From assembly GCF_030718935.1 (NCBI RefSeq), contig NZ_CP132194.1:372001-436000 (forward strand): DNA of 64,000 nt, written 5' to 3'. The notes under the pieces were generated by a model, which ran no database searches, was not told where the DNA came from, and saw only the letters and a list, made by a program, of their open reading frames with translations. The stretch comes from Psychrobacter sp. M13 (GTDB lineage: Bacteria > Pseudomonadota > Gammaproteobacteria > Pseudomonadales > Moraxellaceae). This document shows, in pieces, positions 18,466-26,291 of the stretch (its first letter is position 1; each line of letters starts with the position of its first letter). Made by a program: the position numbers and the translations under genes.

Positions 18466-19188
18466 ATGAGTGAAGCGCATGCCAAACGTCCACTACCTGC
18501 TATTGGCGTCTCTATGACAACACTACAATCAGCAACTGATTGTTTAGCGAGTAAAAAGCTGATCATCTTTGACTGGGATGGCACATTAATGGATTCAATA
18601 GGCTTGATCGTTGAGGCCATGCATAGTGCCGGAGAGGCGCATAGCTTCTCTACTACTGACAAACACATCAAAGATATTATAGGGTTAAGCTTAGATGTAG
18701 GTATCGATATTTTATATCCAAATGCGACTGTCAAGCAAAGGCTAGCTATTCAAAAAAGTTATAGCGATTATTATATTGCTAACAGTTACCGTACGCCCTT
18801 TTTCCCTGATATTGAGATCATGCTGCAAAAATTACAACAGCAAGGTAAACAGCTTGCAGTAGCAACTGGTAAAAAACGCCGCGGTTTAGAAAGAGTACTA
18901 ACGGCTTCTAATAGCCATGATTATTTTGTCAGTACACGCTGTGCTGATGAGTCTGCCTCTAAGCCTGATCCAAAAATGCTGATTGAGGTTTTACTAGCAG
19001 TGGATAAGCAAGTCGCTGAGGCGGTATATGTTGGCGATAGTATCTATGACATTCAAATGGCAAATCAGATAGGCATGACTAGCATAGCTGTCGACTACGG
19101 TACGGCATCTAGCGCAGAGCTTGCTGCTCAGCGGCCAACTTATCAGGTCGCAACACCACAAGCTTTGGCCAACTTATTGACTGTCTAG
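18466..19188 (+). CDS. HAD-superfamily phosphatase (phosphoglycolate-phosphatase-like)
   Basis: A 240-residue HAD subfamily IA hydrolase. Motif I is IIFDWDGTLMDS with the nucleophile Asp36 and acid/base Asp38; motif II is VATGKK, with the conserved Thr; motifs III and IV are KPDPKM and VGDSIYDIQMA. The cap domain lies between about residues 48 and 115. The substrate cannot be read from sequence; a related gene follows rluC in other gammaproteobacteria. The start at 18466 has AAGG 8 bp upstream; a TTG six bases earlier is less likely. Three 18-bp repeats precede the ribosome site. Confidence 0.9.
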   Translation: MSEAHAKRPLPAIGVSMTTLQSATDCLASKKLIIFDWDGTLMDSIGLIVEAMHSAGEAHSFSTTDKHIKDIIGLSLDVGIDILYPNATVKQRLAIQKSYSDYYIANSYRTPFFPDIEIMLQKLQQQGKQLAVATGKKRRGLERVLTASNSHDYFVSTRCADESASKPDPKMLIEVLLAVDKQVAEAVYVGDSIYDIQMANQIGMTSIAVDYGTASSAELAAQRPTYQVATPQALANLLTV

Positions 19189-19245
19189 CGCTTGGCAGAT
19201 GAGTACTGTAAATGAATACTGCATGTAAGTACTTATAAAAACAAT

Positions 19246-19282
19246 AAAAAGGGGTTATCATTGTTAGTGATAACCCCTTTTT
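19246..19282. terminator. Bidirectional terminator between HAD gene and engB
   Basis: A perfect 15-bp stem (AAAAAGGGGTTATCA and its complement, loop 7 nt) flanked by A and T runs separates the convergent genes. Confidence 0.9.
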
Positions 19283-19324
19283 TCGTATCTATTATGAACT
19301 CATTGTAAGCTTTAAAATAAAAGC

Positions 19325-20092
19325 TTATTTATCACTTTCAGGTTCAGCAGCTAAGTTAGCAGCGTCTAACTCAGCATTCAGTGACGCTAGATCAGTCTGC
19401 TCATTAAAACCTGCTGCGGATACTTTTTCATCATCTAGCTTATAGTCATACCAATTGCCCATCACGCCAGCCAATTCGTCTAACCCCTCTTTTCTAAGCG
19501 CTGAAAACAGTTGAATAGTGCAGTTTAGCCCGAGCTTTTTGAGATGCTTGCGGGTATTAAGCAGTGCATTCTTGGAGGCACCATATTTCATCTTATCAGC
19601 TTTGGTGAGTAGAATATGGACAGGAAGGTTACCCTCATTGGCCCAATGTAGCATCTGCTCATCGTAGAACTTTATAGGATGACGGATGTCTGTTAGTAGC
19701 ACTAAACCTGCTAAGCTTGAACGCGCTACTAGATATTCCTCAAGCTCAACTTGCCATTCCTTTTTCATCTCTAATGGCACTGCTGCATAGCCGTAACCTG
19801 GCAAGTCCACGAGTCGTCTATCGGTATCACCAATACTAAAAAAGTTAATCATTTGCGTGCGCCCAGGGGTCTTGGATGAGCGTGCCAGCTGCCGCTGATT
19901 GGTCAGCGCATTGATGGCAGATGATTTGCCAGCATTTGAGCGTCCAGCAAAAGCAACCTCAAACCCAGCATCTGGTGGGCAAAGACGAAAAGTAGGAGCT
20001 GAGGTCATAAACTCAGTTTGTTGAATTCGCTGACGGGCTTTAGTATTAAAAGCCGCATGTTCAGCAGCAACATCATTATACGGGGTACTCAT
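19325..20092 (-). CDS. engB: Ribosome-assembly GTPase EngB (YsxC/YihA)
   Basis: EngB is an essential GTPase in large ribosomal subunit assembly. The 255-residue protein shows G1 GRSNAGKSS, G2 around SSKTPGRTQ, G3 DLPGYGYA and G4 TKADK, with the family signature NFFSIG between G2 and G3. It is about 45 residues longer than the E. coli protein, through an N-terminal stretch of about 30 residues and an acidic Ala/Glu-rich tail. The divergent pairing with c-type cytochrome genes is common in pseudomonads and Acinetobacter. The ribosome site is weak (GAG), so an inner start is possible. Confidence 0.95.
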   Translation of the reverse strand: MSTPYNDVAAEHAAFNTKARQRIQQTEFMTSAPTFRLCPPDAGFEVAFAGRSNAGKSSAINALTNQRQLARSSKTPGRTQMINFFSIGDTDRRLVDLPGYGYAAVPLEMKKEWQVELEEYLVARSSLAGLVLLTDIRHPIKFYDEQMLHWANEGNLPVHILLTKADKMKYGASKNALLNTRKHLKKLGLNCTIQLFSALRKEGLDELAGVMGNWYDYKLDDEKVSAAGFNEQTDLASLNAELDAANLAAEPESDK

Positions 20093-20103
20093 AAGGAGCT
20101 CAT

Positions 20104-20124
20104 TAATATTTAATATTTAATATT
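20104..20124. repeat. 7-bp unit repeated three times
   Basis: TAATATT occurs three times in a row, beginning 12 bp upstream of the engB start. Confidence 0.75.
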
Positions 20125-20131
20125 TAAAATC

Positions 20132-20163
20132 AAGTGACTAATTGCTTAAGTGACTAATTAGTG
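20132..20163. repeat. 16-bp tandem duplication
   Basis: AAGTGACTAATTGCTT is followed directly by AAGTGACTAATTAGTG, with the first 12 bases identical, in the engB upstream region. Confidence 0.7.
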
Positions 20164-20330
20164 TGGACACTATTTAATAGCATTACCTATAATCTCTATT
20201 GAAAATAGCACTATTGCCATCATATATAGAATAACACTAAATTCAAACAAGGCTCAAAGAAAGTTGCTGATAGTGCTTAAGCTTTCCTAAAGTTATTGAT
20301 GAAGCTTTGCAGGATTTTCCTTACATAATT

Positions 20331-20339
20331 TGTTACAAT
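20331..20339 (+). promoter_or_regulatory. Possible extended -10 promoter of cytochrome c5 gene
   Basis: TGTTACAAT matches the extended -10 form (TG, one base, TACAAT), about 80 bp before the ATG. A TTGCAG upstream is spaced too far (21 bp) to count as a good -35. Confidence 0.35.
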
Positions 20340-20418
20340 ATAGGCTAGGTTGGAAAGTTTGACAAAGAGCAGCTATAGACTACAAATAAAGTCTATAGCG
20401 GATCTAAGGAGAGATATC

Positions 20419-20754
20419 ATGCACATTATGACTCAATTATTGGCTAAAATTAAGCGCCTATTAATACCTGTCTTTATCACTATTATAGGCAGTGCTGCTA
20501 TGATGACAACTGTGTCTGCTGCTGATATTGCAACGACTTATAGTGACTCCTGCGGTGCTTGTCATGATAGCGGTGCTTTAAACGCTATCAAAAAAGGCGA
20601 TAGTGCCAAATGGCAGCAACTAATAGAATCTAAAGGTATGCCAGCGCTAGTAAAATCGGTCAAAAACGGTATGATTCAGATGCCTGCTGGTGGCTTGTGC
20701 AATAACTGTAGCGATGAGGATTATCGTGAACTTATAAAGTACATGAGTAAATAG
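20419..20754 (+). CDS. Cytochrome c5 family protein
   Basis: A 111-residue exported monohaem cytochrome. A signal peptide covers about residues 1-34, ending VSA before ADIATTY. The haem site CGACH follows closely after it, and the distal Met is in IQMPAGG. The LCNNC pair after the Met loop is the two-Cys feature of cytochrome c5. It would carry electrons in the periplasm, probably to a terminal oxidase. The ATG at 20419 has AAGGAGAG just upstream; a TTG 69 bp earlier would put an extra stretch before the signal peptide and is rejected. The next gene also encodes a cytochrome c. Confidence 0.9.
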   Translation: MHIMTQLLAKIKRLLIPVFITIIGSAAMMTTVSAADIATTYSDSCGACHDSGALNAIKKGDSAKWQQLIESKGMPALVKSVKNGMIQMPAGGLCNNCSDEDYRELIKYMSK

Positions 20755-20840
20755 GCAGTATTTACGGTTATCAAACGCTATAATTTATGGTTAGCAAAAC
20801 TACAGATGTTAAGATTAAGTAAGCAAATAGCGTGAAGTCT

Positions 20841-20849
20841 TGCTATAAT
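20841..20849 (+). promoter_or_regulatory. Possible extended -10 promoter of cytochrome c4 gene
   Basis: TGCTATAAT is a perfect extended -10 (TG, one base, TATAAT). A start near 20856 would give a leader of about 195 nt before the cytochrome c4 gene. Confidence 0.4.
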
Positions 20850-21049
20850 AATTGCAAATAAACCCCGATGTCAGTAAGTACTTGCAAACGGTTTCGAATT
20901 AAGGCTTGTCATACTTAGCTGTCTTACCGAATAGTAAGGTAGTTTATAATGTACCTAGTTACAGTTTATCTAGGATATGGTGTATCTTGGCTTTTATTAA
21001 CGCAACCATTCTAAATAATACTTACGTCGAGTTAGTAGGATTCATATCA

Positions 21050-21718
21050 ATGAAAAAGTTAATCGCTGCCGCCAGCTTATGTGTTGCAAGTTTCAGCGTA
21101 CAAGCTGCTATCACCGTTCCTGAATATGACGCTAATGCTGGTAAAAAAATCGTCGAAGCACAATGTGCGGCCTGTCACGGTGTTAATGGGGTAAGTGTAG
21201 TGCCCTCTCAGCCTAATCTAGGCGGTCAAAATCCGAAATATCTGTATAAGCAATTAGTCAATTTTAAATCAGGCTACCGCGTTAATGGTATTATGCAATC
21301 ACAAGTCGCTAATCTATCACAGCAACAGCTTGCTGATGTAGCGGGCTACTACGCTGAACAAGCGCCTTGGGGAGTTGGTTTCGGTAATCCCGCTACGACT
21401 GCCGAGGCGACTAAGATCTTCTTAGGTGGTGACAAGTCGCGTGGTGTTATTGGCTGTGCAGGCTGTCACGGTCCAGATGCTGCTGGTAATACGTGGGCAG
21501 CATTTCCACGTTTAGGTGGTCAGCATGCTCAGTATATCGCCACTCAGCTCAAGCTGTTCCGCGCAGCTGGCCGTGAAGACGATGTCACAGGTGATGATCA
21601 AAAACGTTATAACGATGCGGCCAAAGAAGGCGATATGGGCATGATGCAAATGGTAGCCTCAAAACTATCAGATCGCGATATTCGTATTTTGTCAGATTAT
21701 GTTAGTGCCATTCACTAA
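21050..21718 (+). CDS. Dihaem cytochrome c4
   Basis: A 222-residue periplasmic cytochrome with a signal peptide cut after VQA (about residue 19), and two cytochrome c domains in tandem with haem sites CAACH at 39-43 and CAGCH at 137-141. Repeated motifs around each half (PNLGGQNPKYLYKQL and PRLGGQHAQYIATQL) show the internal duplication typical of c4. It donates electrons to cbb3-type or other oxidases in related bacteria. I chose the ATG at 21050, which directly precedes the signal peptide and has TAGGA upstream; an in-frame start at 20906 would add 48 residues before it. Confidence 0.95.
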   Translation: MKKLIAAASLCVASFSVQAAITVPEYDANAGKKIVEAQCAACHGVNGVSVVPSQPNLGGQNPKYLYKQLVNFKSGYRVNGIMQSQVANLSQQQLADVAGYYAEQAPWGVGFGNPATTAEATKIFLGGDKSRGVIGCAGCHGPDAAGNTWAAFPRLGGQHAQYIATQLKLFRAAGREDDVTGDDQKRYNDAAKEGDMGMMQMVASKLSDRDIRILSDYVSAIH

Positions 21719-21793
21719 TATTAATCATTAGTGAACATCATTAGAATTAATTTTTTGAATTGATGCTTAGCCAGTCGTTATCGTTACGTTTTA

Positions 21794-21818
21794 AAAGCCC
21801 CGTTCTCGGGGTTTTTTT
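21794..21818 (+). terminator. Intrinsic terminator after cytochrome c4
   Basis: AGCCCCG, a 4-nt loop, then CGGGGTT and a T run: a short GC-rich stem with seven T residues, 75 bp after the stop. Confidence 0.9.
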
Positions 21819-21917
21819 ACAGCTTACTATTAGCTTTCATAAAATCTATCTATAGCCGCGTATTAGTGGTCTGTATAATTGATTACCTTTTAACTTTAGA
21901 TCGTTTGGATTGAGATT

Positions 21918-23048
21918 ATGATGATCCGCTATGCTTCTTATTTTATGGCAGCATTATTGCCTTTATTACTGTTTCGCTTTTTTGTCAGCTCATCCATTAG
22001 CGAGATTGACTTTTGGCTATTGTGGTTACTGGCGATGGTCGTCGTAGCATTGCCAGTCGTTTATGCTGAGATTGCTTTAGCTTATCGCAGTACTGAATCG
22101 CCACTAGCAGGTATGCAAAAGCTCACCCGCGAAGCGGATGCCAGCTCCCTATGGCGCAGCTTTGGCTGGCTGGCAGCCGTAGTTGCGATAGCGATTGCCG
22201 CTTTGAGTCTATCGGCAGCTAGTAGTAGTCTATTATCAGCACTGACTGAGCTAAATGGCGCAGCTGATATTCCGCTATTTGCTATTGCCGCAGGCTTGAT
22301 GGTAATTGCGGTGCTACTCAGCTTACTTGGTGCTGCGCCCTTACCGATTGGTTTAGGACTTATGGTGATTGGGTTGGTGCTAGGGGTTACTAGTGGGCTA
22401 CCGCAAATTAGTTTTACGATGACTGATGTCAGCTTGAGCGAATGGGCGCGAGCTGTTGCTTTGGCCTTGGTCAGTGTTGGCGCTGGTACAGGCTTATATT
22501 GGTTCGCTCAGCACTTAAACTATAATCAGACGTTGACCGTTGCTAACAACACCGAAACTAACCGTCAGCCACGAGCAGCTGCGATCTATCGTGCTTCTAG
22601 ATTAGTACTGCCTGTCTGGCTATTACAGTTAGTCGTTGGGGTGATAGCTTTATTCATAAGTGGTTTGAATCTACCACCTGTCGCTCAGATATTATATTCA
22701 GTAGGCGTGCTGTTTGTCGTGAGTTATTTATTGCATTATGCTGCGCAGCAGTTAGCGCATAAGTTCGGCGTGTTAATCAGCCTAGCATTGACTTTAGTTT
22801 TGGGAGTGCTACTAGTAATAGCAGTACCAACCGCTTGGCTGGTTGGTGTGCTAGTCATTATTAGCAGTATCGCGGTTCTGCTATTATCCATATTTGTTGG
22901 ATGGCAAATGAAAATAAGTCATTTGCGCAAATCATTAAACTTTGCCAGTGAAGGTTTTTATAATGTGTGGCGGATAGCGATTCGTATCATCGTACCGTTA
23001 GCATTGGTATTAGCTTTATTAGGCTGGATATTACAGTGGTTGAGCTGA
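21918..23048 (+). CDS. Inner-membrane protein, distant relative of sodium:neurotransmitter symporters
   Basis: A 376-residue protein almost entirely of membrane segments, about ten to eleven by eye. The region around residues 40-80 (LPVVYAEIALAYR, then SPLAGMQKLTRE, then FGWLAAVVA) and the segment near 180-200 (VSVGAGTGLYWFAQ) recall the start and middle of NSS-family transporters. It is shorter than usual (450-500 residues), and the first helix lacks the Gly-rich sodium-site motif (GLGNxWRFPY) that defines working NSS proteins. It may be a divergent transporter, or a membrane protein with another job. Its stop codon overlaps the rnfH start (TGATG), so the two are translationally coupled. Confidence 0.7.
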   Translation: MMIRYASYFMAALLPLLLFRFFVSSSISEIDFWLLWLLAMVVVALPVVYAEIALAYRSTESPLAGMQKLTREADASSLWRSFGWLAAVVAIAIAALSLSAASSSLLSALTELNGAADIPLFAIAAGLMVIAVLLSLLGAAPLPIGLGLMVIGLVLGVTSGLPQISFTMTDVSLSEWARAVALALVSVGAGTGLYWFAQHLNYNQTLTVANNTETNRQPRAAAIYRASRLVLPVWLLQLVVGVIALFISGLNLPPVAQILYSVGVLFVVSYLLHYAAQQLAHKFGVLISLALTLVLGVLLVIAVPTAWLVGVLVIISSIAVLLLSIFVGWQMKISHLRKSLNFASEGFYNVWRIAIRIIVPLALVLALLGWILQWLS

Positions 23049-23395
23049 TGAGTACAGATCATAGCGATAGCAGAGCAAAGCAGTCGATAACGGTGCATTT
23101 AGCTTATGCTAAGACGGCAACTGAGCAGCATTATCAGGCACTGCAAGTGATCAAGGGCAGCACAATATATGAAGCTCTGGAGCAGGCGGGATGGCTGAGT
23201 CAATTTACAGATTTAGCGTTATGGTGTCAGCAAGCTATAGATATCAAAGTGCCTACAGCTAAGCTGTGGCATGTCGGCATCTTTGCGCAAAAGCAGCCAC
23301 TTAGCTATCAGCTTCAGCCCTTTGACCGTATTGAGGTGTATCGTAGCTTGAGCGCTGATCCTATGTCTCAGCGCAAAAGTAGATCTAGAAGTTAA
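23048..23395 (+). CDS. rnfH: RnfH family ubiquitin-like-fold protein
   Basis: A 115-residue protein matching the RnfH (UPF0125/RatB) family: VHLAYA near the start, then GSTIYEALEQAGW, WCQQAIDIK, VGIFAQKQPLSYQLQPFDRI and EVYR. The fold is a beta-grasp; the function is not settled, although some rnfH genes sit with rnf electron-transport genes. It begins at the ATG of the TGATG that ends the upstream membrane-protein gene. The convergent bamE neighbour fits, because rnfH, ratA and bamE commonly cluster in gammaproteobacteria. Confidence 0.9.
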   Translation: MSTDHSDSRAKQSITVHLAYAKTATEQHYQALQVIKGSTIYEALEQAGWLSQFTDLALWCQQAIDIKVPTAKLWHVGIFAQKQPLSYQLQPFDRIEVYRSLSADPMSQRKSRSRS

Positions 23396-23411
23396 AAGCT
23401 TAAATTCTTAT

Positions 23412-23438
23412 ATAAATAACCTTTTAGCGGCTATTTAT
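23412..23438. terminator. Hairpin between rnfH and bamE
   Basis: ATAAATAACC and GGCTATTTAT pair with one mismatch around a 7-nt loop and overlap the bamE stop codon. It could serve both convergent genes; the T runs are weak. Confidence 0.4.
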
Positions 23439-23848
23439 TTAGCCTGAGGTAAGGTTTCGATACCTTCAATACGACTCACTAAGCTGTTGGCGTCAAAATA
23501 GATTATTAAATGCTGACTGGCGTCTCTTACATCAGCAATCCCTTTACGACTGCCCTCAGTACCTGCCTGAAAATCATAGACATAATCCCAGCGATTAGGG
23601 GCTAAAGTGTCCCTAATAGCAGGGCTACCTAGTATGTACAATACTTGATTTTGGCTCATGCCAAGCTTTAGCGACTGGGCTTGAGTCTGAGTGATTGGTG
23701 TACCTTGTGGTAAATCAATCTTATAAACACTAAATAGCGAACAACCTGATAAGGTAAGTGTAGCACCCAGACCGATGGCAAGGACAAGCTTGCGTAGAGT
23801 ACGATTAGAAAAAATAGCTAATGAATTTATCATGATAAGATGACTCAT
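23435..23848 (-). CDS. bamE: Outer-membrane assembly lipoprotein BamE (SmpA/OmlA)
   Basis: BamE is a small lipoprotein of the BAM complex, which folds outer-membrane proteins. The protein has the lipobox LSGC and the domain motifs YKIDLPQGTPI, LKLGMSQNQVLYILGSPAIRD, and the Trp-Asp-Tyr stretch RWDYVYDFQ. The Cys is residue 36 from the first ATG; a second ATG at 23833 gives a 132-residue protein with a more usual signal peptide, and neither has a clear ribosome site. The divergent pairing with fur is conserved in Pseudomonas and Acinetobacter. Confidence 0.95.
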   Translation of the reverse strand: MSHLIMINSLAIFSNRTLRKLVLAIGLGATLTLSGCSLFSVYKIDLPQGTPITQTQAQSLKLGMSQNQVLYILGSPAIRDTLAPNRWDYVYDFQAGTEGSRKGIADVRDASQHLIIYFDANSLVSRIEGIETLPQAK

Positions 23849-24210
23849 AAAAATGGGTTAGGCTGGGCTAAACGTCAGTATAACAACGCATACCAGCAAT
23901 CTTGGACAAATGATACGTCATTTACTTGCAATTGCCTATCACTTACGACATTATTTCATAAACCTAATTTCATAAACCTTATAGGATAGCGATAGCGATA
24001 GAGCAGATGTCTGTAACGCTCTAAGCTGTGCAGCTTAGAGCGTTTGTAGTCTGTAGACTAAAACTCTGTGCTTGCTAAATACCGCCGAGCTAGTATGATT
24101 ACTATAATAATTGCTTTATTATTAAATAAATAGCTTCTTAAAATAACCACTATGAACTACTTATATTTTAATTTTTACTTATTTGGACTTTAATAGTCAA
24201 AGGGAACATT
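23849..24210. other. Divergent bamE/fur spacer
   Basis: 362 bp that must carry both promoters. It contains two palindromes close together: AACGCTCTAAGCTG and its complement around a 2-nt loop at 24015-24044, and TAGTCT-GT-AGACTA nearby. I did not find a good consensus Fur box. Confidence 0.6.
24015..24044. promoter_or_regulatory. Perfect 14-bp palindrome in the bamE/fur spacer
   Basis: Arms 24015-24028 and 24031-24044 are perfect complements around TG. A T run does not follow, which makes a simple terminator less likely; an operator or an RNA hairpin in a leader is possible. Confidence 0.5.
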
Positions 24211-24642
24211 ATGTCTTTTACTAATCAAGATTTGCGTAAAGCGGGACTCAAAGTGACCTTGCCACGAGTCAAGATTCTGGAGCTGTTAGAGAGTGCAGAG
24301 CTTCATCACATGAGCGCGGAGGAAGTGTACAAAGCCCTCATTGAACAAGGTGAAGATGTTGGTCTAGCGACCGTATATCGAGTACTGACCCAGTTTGAGC
24401 AAGCAGGCATCGTTGAGCGTCATAATTTTGAAAATAATCTATCCGTATTTGAGATTACCCAAGAAGAGCATCATGATCATTTAGTCTGTGATATCTGTGG
24501 CAAAATTATTGAGTTTCACAATGCTACTATTGAGCTTGAACAGCTTGCCGTTGCAAAAGAGCATGGCTTTAAGCTCTCGGGACACTCGTTAGTGCTATAT
24601 GGCATCTGTAATAATAAAGAGTGTCAAGATAGCGCTAAATAG
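24211..24642 (+). CDS. fur: Ferric uptake regulator Fur
   Basis: A 143-residue Fur. The N-terminal winged helix spans residues 1-83 (LRKAGLKVTLPRVKILELL, then VGLATVYRVLTQFEQAGIV). The dimerisation half holds the metal ligands in EEHHDHLVCDICGK and CNNKEC. Fur with Fe2+ represses iron-uptake genes and often its own gene. The ribosome site AAAGGGA is strong. The gene stops only 8 bp before the miniature element at 24651-24915, and the likely terminator lies beyond that element at 24955-24979. Confidence 0.98.
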   Translation: MSFTNQDLRKAGLKVTLPRVKILELLESAELHHMSAEEVYKALIEQGEDVGLATVYRVLTQFEQAGIVERHNFENNLSVFEITQEEHHDHLVCDICGKIIEFHNATIELEQLAVAKEHGFKLSGHSLVLYGICNNKECQDSAK

Positions 24643-24650
24643 AATGATTA

Positions 24651-24915
24651 GGGTCTGTTGAACATTCATAAATGAGCACTGCTGATAGCTAAAATAGTTC
24701 TAGTCTAAGTAAAAATCGCAGGTAATGCTTAGTGCATTGGCTAGATTTTTATAACGAATAGAACAATTTTAGCATCAGCCTGCAAGGACAGGACTCTTTT
24801 TTGCCGATTCGTCATTAAAAAGATCCGCTTAGAATGACTAAACTAGATATTTTTAATCTAGAATTGCCTAAAAAATAGTCTCTGTCAGTGCCAAGATCGA
24901 ATGTTCAACAGACCC
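24651..24915. mobile_element. MITE-like miniature inverted-repeat element
   Basis: A 265-bp block begins GGGTCTGTTGAACATTC (24651-24667) and ends with its perfect 17-bp complement (24899-24915). TA stands directly on both sides, as expected for a 2-bp target duplication. It holds no open frame that could be a transposase. Inside are nested partial inverted repeats: a GCTGAT...GTTCT segment near 24680-24701 pairs with one near 24761-24780, and AAAAATC near 24711 pairs with GATTTTT near 24744. Size, ends and lack of coding mark it as a miniature element mobilised in trans. TA duplication fits IS630- or some IS5-family transposases; the family cannot be fixed without a search. Confidence 0.9.
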
Positions 24916-24954
24916 TAGTCTTTATGATTTTAATTCGAGATGCCATTAACCATT

Positions 24955-24979
24955 AAGCCTTCATAACGAAGGCTTTTTT
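24955..24979 (+). terminator. Probable fur terminator
   Basis: AAGCCTTC, a 5-nt loop and GAAGGCTT followed by four more T residues. It lies 312 bp after the fur stop, but would be about 45 bp after it without the miniature element. Confidence 0.85.
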
Positions 24980-25073
24980 GTGACTTTAAACTTTGTGATC
25001 TTAAATAAGGTTTTGCAAATTTGAACGACTTATTCTAATCGATAGCTTTTAATTGACAATTTCTACTCAACAA

Positions 25074-26201
25074 TTAAAAAGTGTCTAAGGATAGGTTATC
25101 CAAGTCTTGATCTTGATCCTGAGCACTACTGCTATGCTTACTGTTTAGCTTGATTTGCAGGCGCAAATCATTAGGGGAGTCTGCATATATCATGGCATCT
25201 TCATAAGTGACTTCATTATTTTCATATAAATCAAACAGTGCCTGATCAAAGGTCTGCATGCCGTTGTTCCGTGAGCGCTTCATTACCTCTTTGATCTCAT
25301 GCACCTCACCTTTACGGATATAGTCACTGATCAGTTGTGAGTTTAATAAAATCTCAATAGCGGCGCGACGCCCTTTACCATCAGGGGTAGGGATAAGCTG
25401 CTGAGCAATGATAGCTTGCAGGTTTAGCGATAAATCCATGAATAGCTGGCTATGACGATCGGCTTCAAAAAAGTGAATGATACGGTCAATAGCTTGGTTG
25501 GCATTATTGGCGTGTAAAGTTGCAAAAACTAAATGGCCGGTCTCAGCATATTGAATAGCGTAGTTCATCACTTCACGATTACGAATTTCACCAATCAAAA
25601 TAACATTTGGTGCTTGGCGAAGGGTATTTTTGAGGCCAGACTCAAACGATAAGGTATCGATACCCACTTCGCGCTGGGTGATAATGCAGCCTTGATGCTG
25701 ATGGATAAACTCTATTGGATCTTCAATAGTAATAATATGACCATGCGAGTTTTGATTGCGATGCCCAACCATAGCAGCAAGGGTAGTCGACTTACCTGTA
25801 CCAGTCGCGCCAACTAATAGGATGATGCCACGGTTTTTCATAGCCAGCTCTTTTAATAGAGGTGGTAATTGCAGCTCATCAACAGTCGGAATTTTATTCT
25901 CAATTTTACGTAGGACCATTCCTGGCATATCGCGTTGCACAAAGGCGCTAACGCGAAAACGGGCTAATTCAGCACTATCAGTGATGGCGAACTGACATTC
26001 ATTAGTCTCAGAGAATTCTTTTCGTTGCGCAGGCGTCATCACCCCTTTTACCAAAGTATCGACTTGCTTGATAGTCAATGGCGTTTTACCCACGGGATGG
26101 ATAACCCCGTTCATTTTCATTGAAGGCGCGACGTCAGCTGTGATAAATAAGTCAGAGCCATTTTTTTTGATCATTAACTGTAATAACTTATCGAAGTCCA
26201 T
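25074..26201 (-). CDS. pilU: Type IV pilus retraction ATPase-like protein PilU
   Basis: A 375-residue hexameric ATPase of the GspE/PilT family that assists pilus retraction. Walker A GATGTGKST is at 131-139; the Asp box and Walker B regions follow (TIEDPIEFIHQHQGCIITQREVG and VILIGEIRN), as does the His box TGHLVFATLHA. The motif QREVGIDTLSFESGLKNTLRQ and the divergence from the neighbour pilT identify PilU. An acidic/Gln-rich tail closes the protein. It follows pilT by 90 bp on the same strand, the usual order. Confidence 0.96.
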   Translation of the reverse strand: MDFDKLLQLMIKKNGSDLFITADVAPSMKMNGVIHPVGKTPLTIKQVDTLVKGVMTPAQRKEFSETNECQFAITDSAELARFRVSAFVQRDMPGMVLRKIENKIPTVDELQLPPLLKELAMKNRGIILLVGATGTGKSTTLAAMVGHRNQNSHGHIITIEDPIEFIHQHQGCIITQREVGIDTLSFESGLKNTLRQAPNVILIGEIRNREVMNYAIQYAETGHLVFATLHANNANQAIDRIIHFFEADRHSQLFMDLSLNLQAIIAQQLIPTPDGKGRRAAIEILLNSQLISDYIRKGEVHEIKEVMKRSRNNGMQTFDQALFDLYENNEVTYEDAMIYADSPNDLRLQIKLNSKHSSSAQDQDQDLDNLSLDTF

Positions 26202-26291
26202 AATAGAGTCACATATAAATAAAGAGTAAGGGTAAGTACTTAGTGATATTGAATATCAAACGTCCATCAACTTAACTTATAATAATTTTAC

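Larger units (their letters stand above)
20093..20418. other. Divergent spacer engB / cytochrome c5
   Basis: 326 bp containing a 7-bp unit repeated three times (20104-20124), a 16-bp tandem duplication (20132-20163), and a probable extended -10 promoter for the cytochrome gene at 20331-20339. Confidence 0.6.
24643..25073. other. Spacer between fur and pilU, containing a MITE
   Basis: Of these 431 bp, 265 are the inverted-repeat element. The rest holds the fur terminator and about 95 bp next to the pilU stop in which nothing was recognised. Confidence 0.8.

Noticed and set aside
20906..21049. Upstream extension of cytochrome c4
   Set aside because: It would add 48 residues ahead of a complete signal peptide; the ATG at 21050 has its own ribosome site.
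24061..24210. Fur box for fur autoregulation
   Set aside because: Only scattered GAT/ATA/ATT pieces are present; nothing approaches the 19-bp consensus well enough to call.
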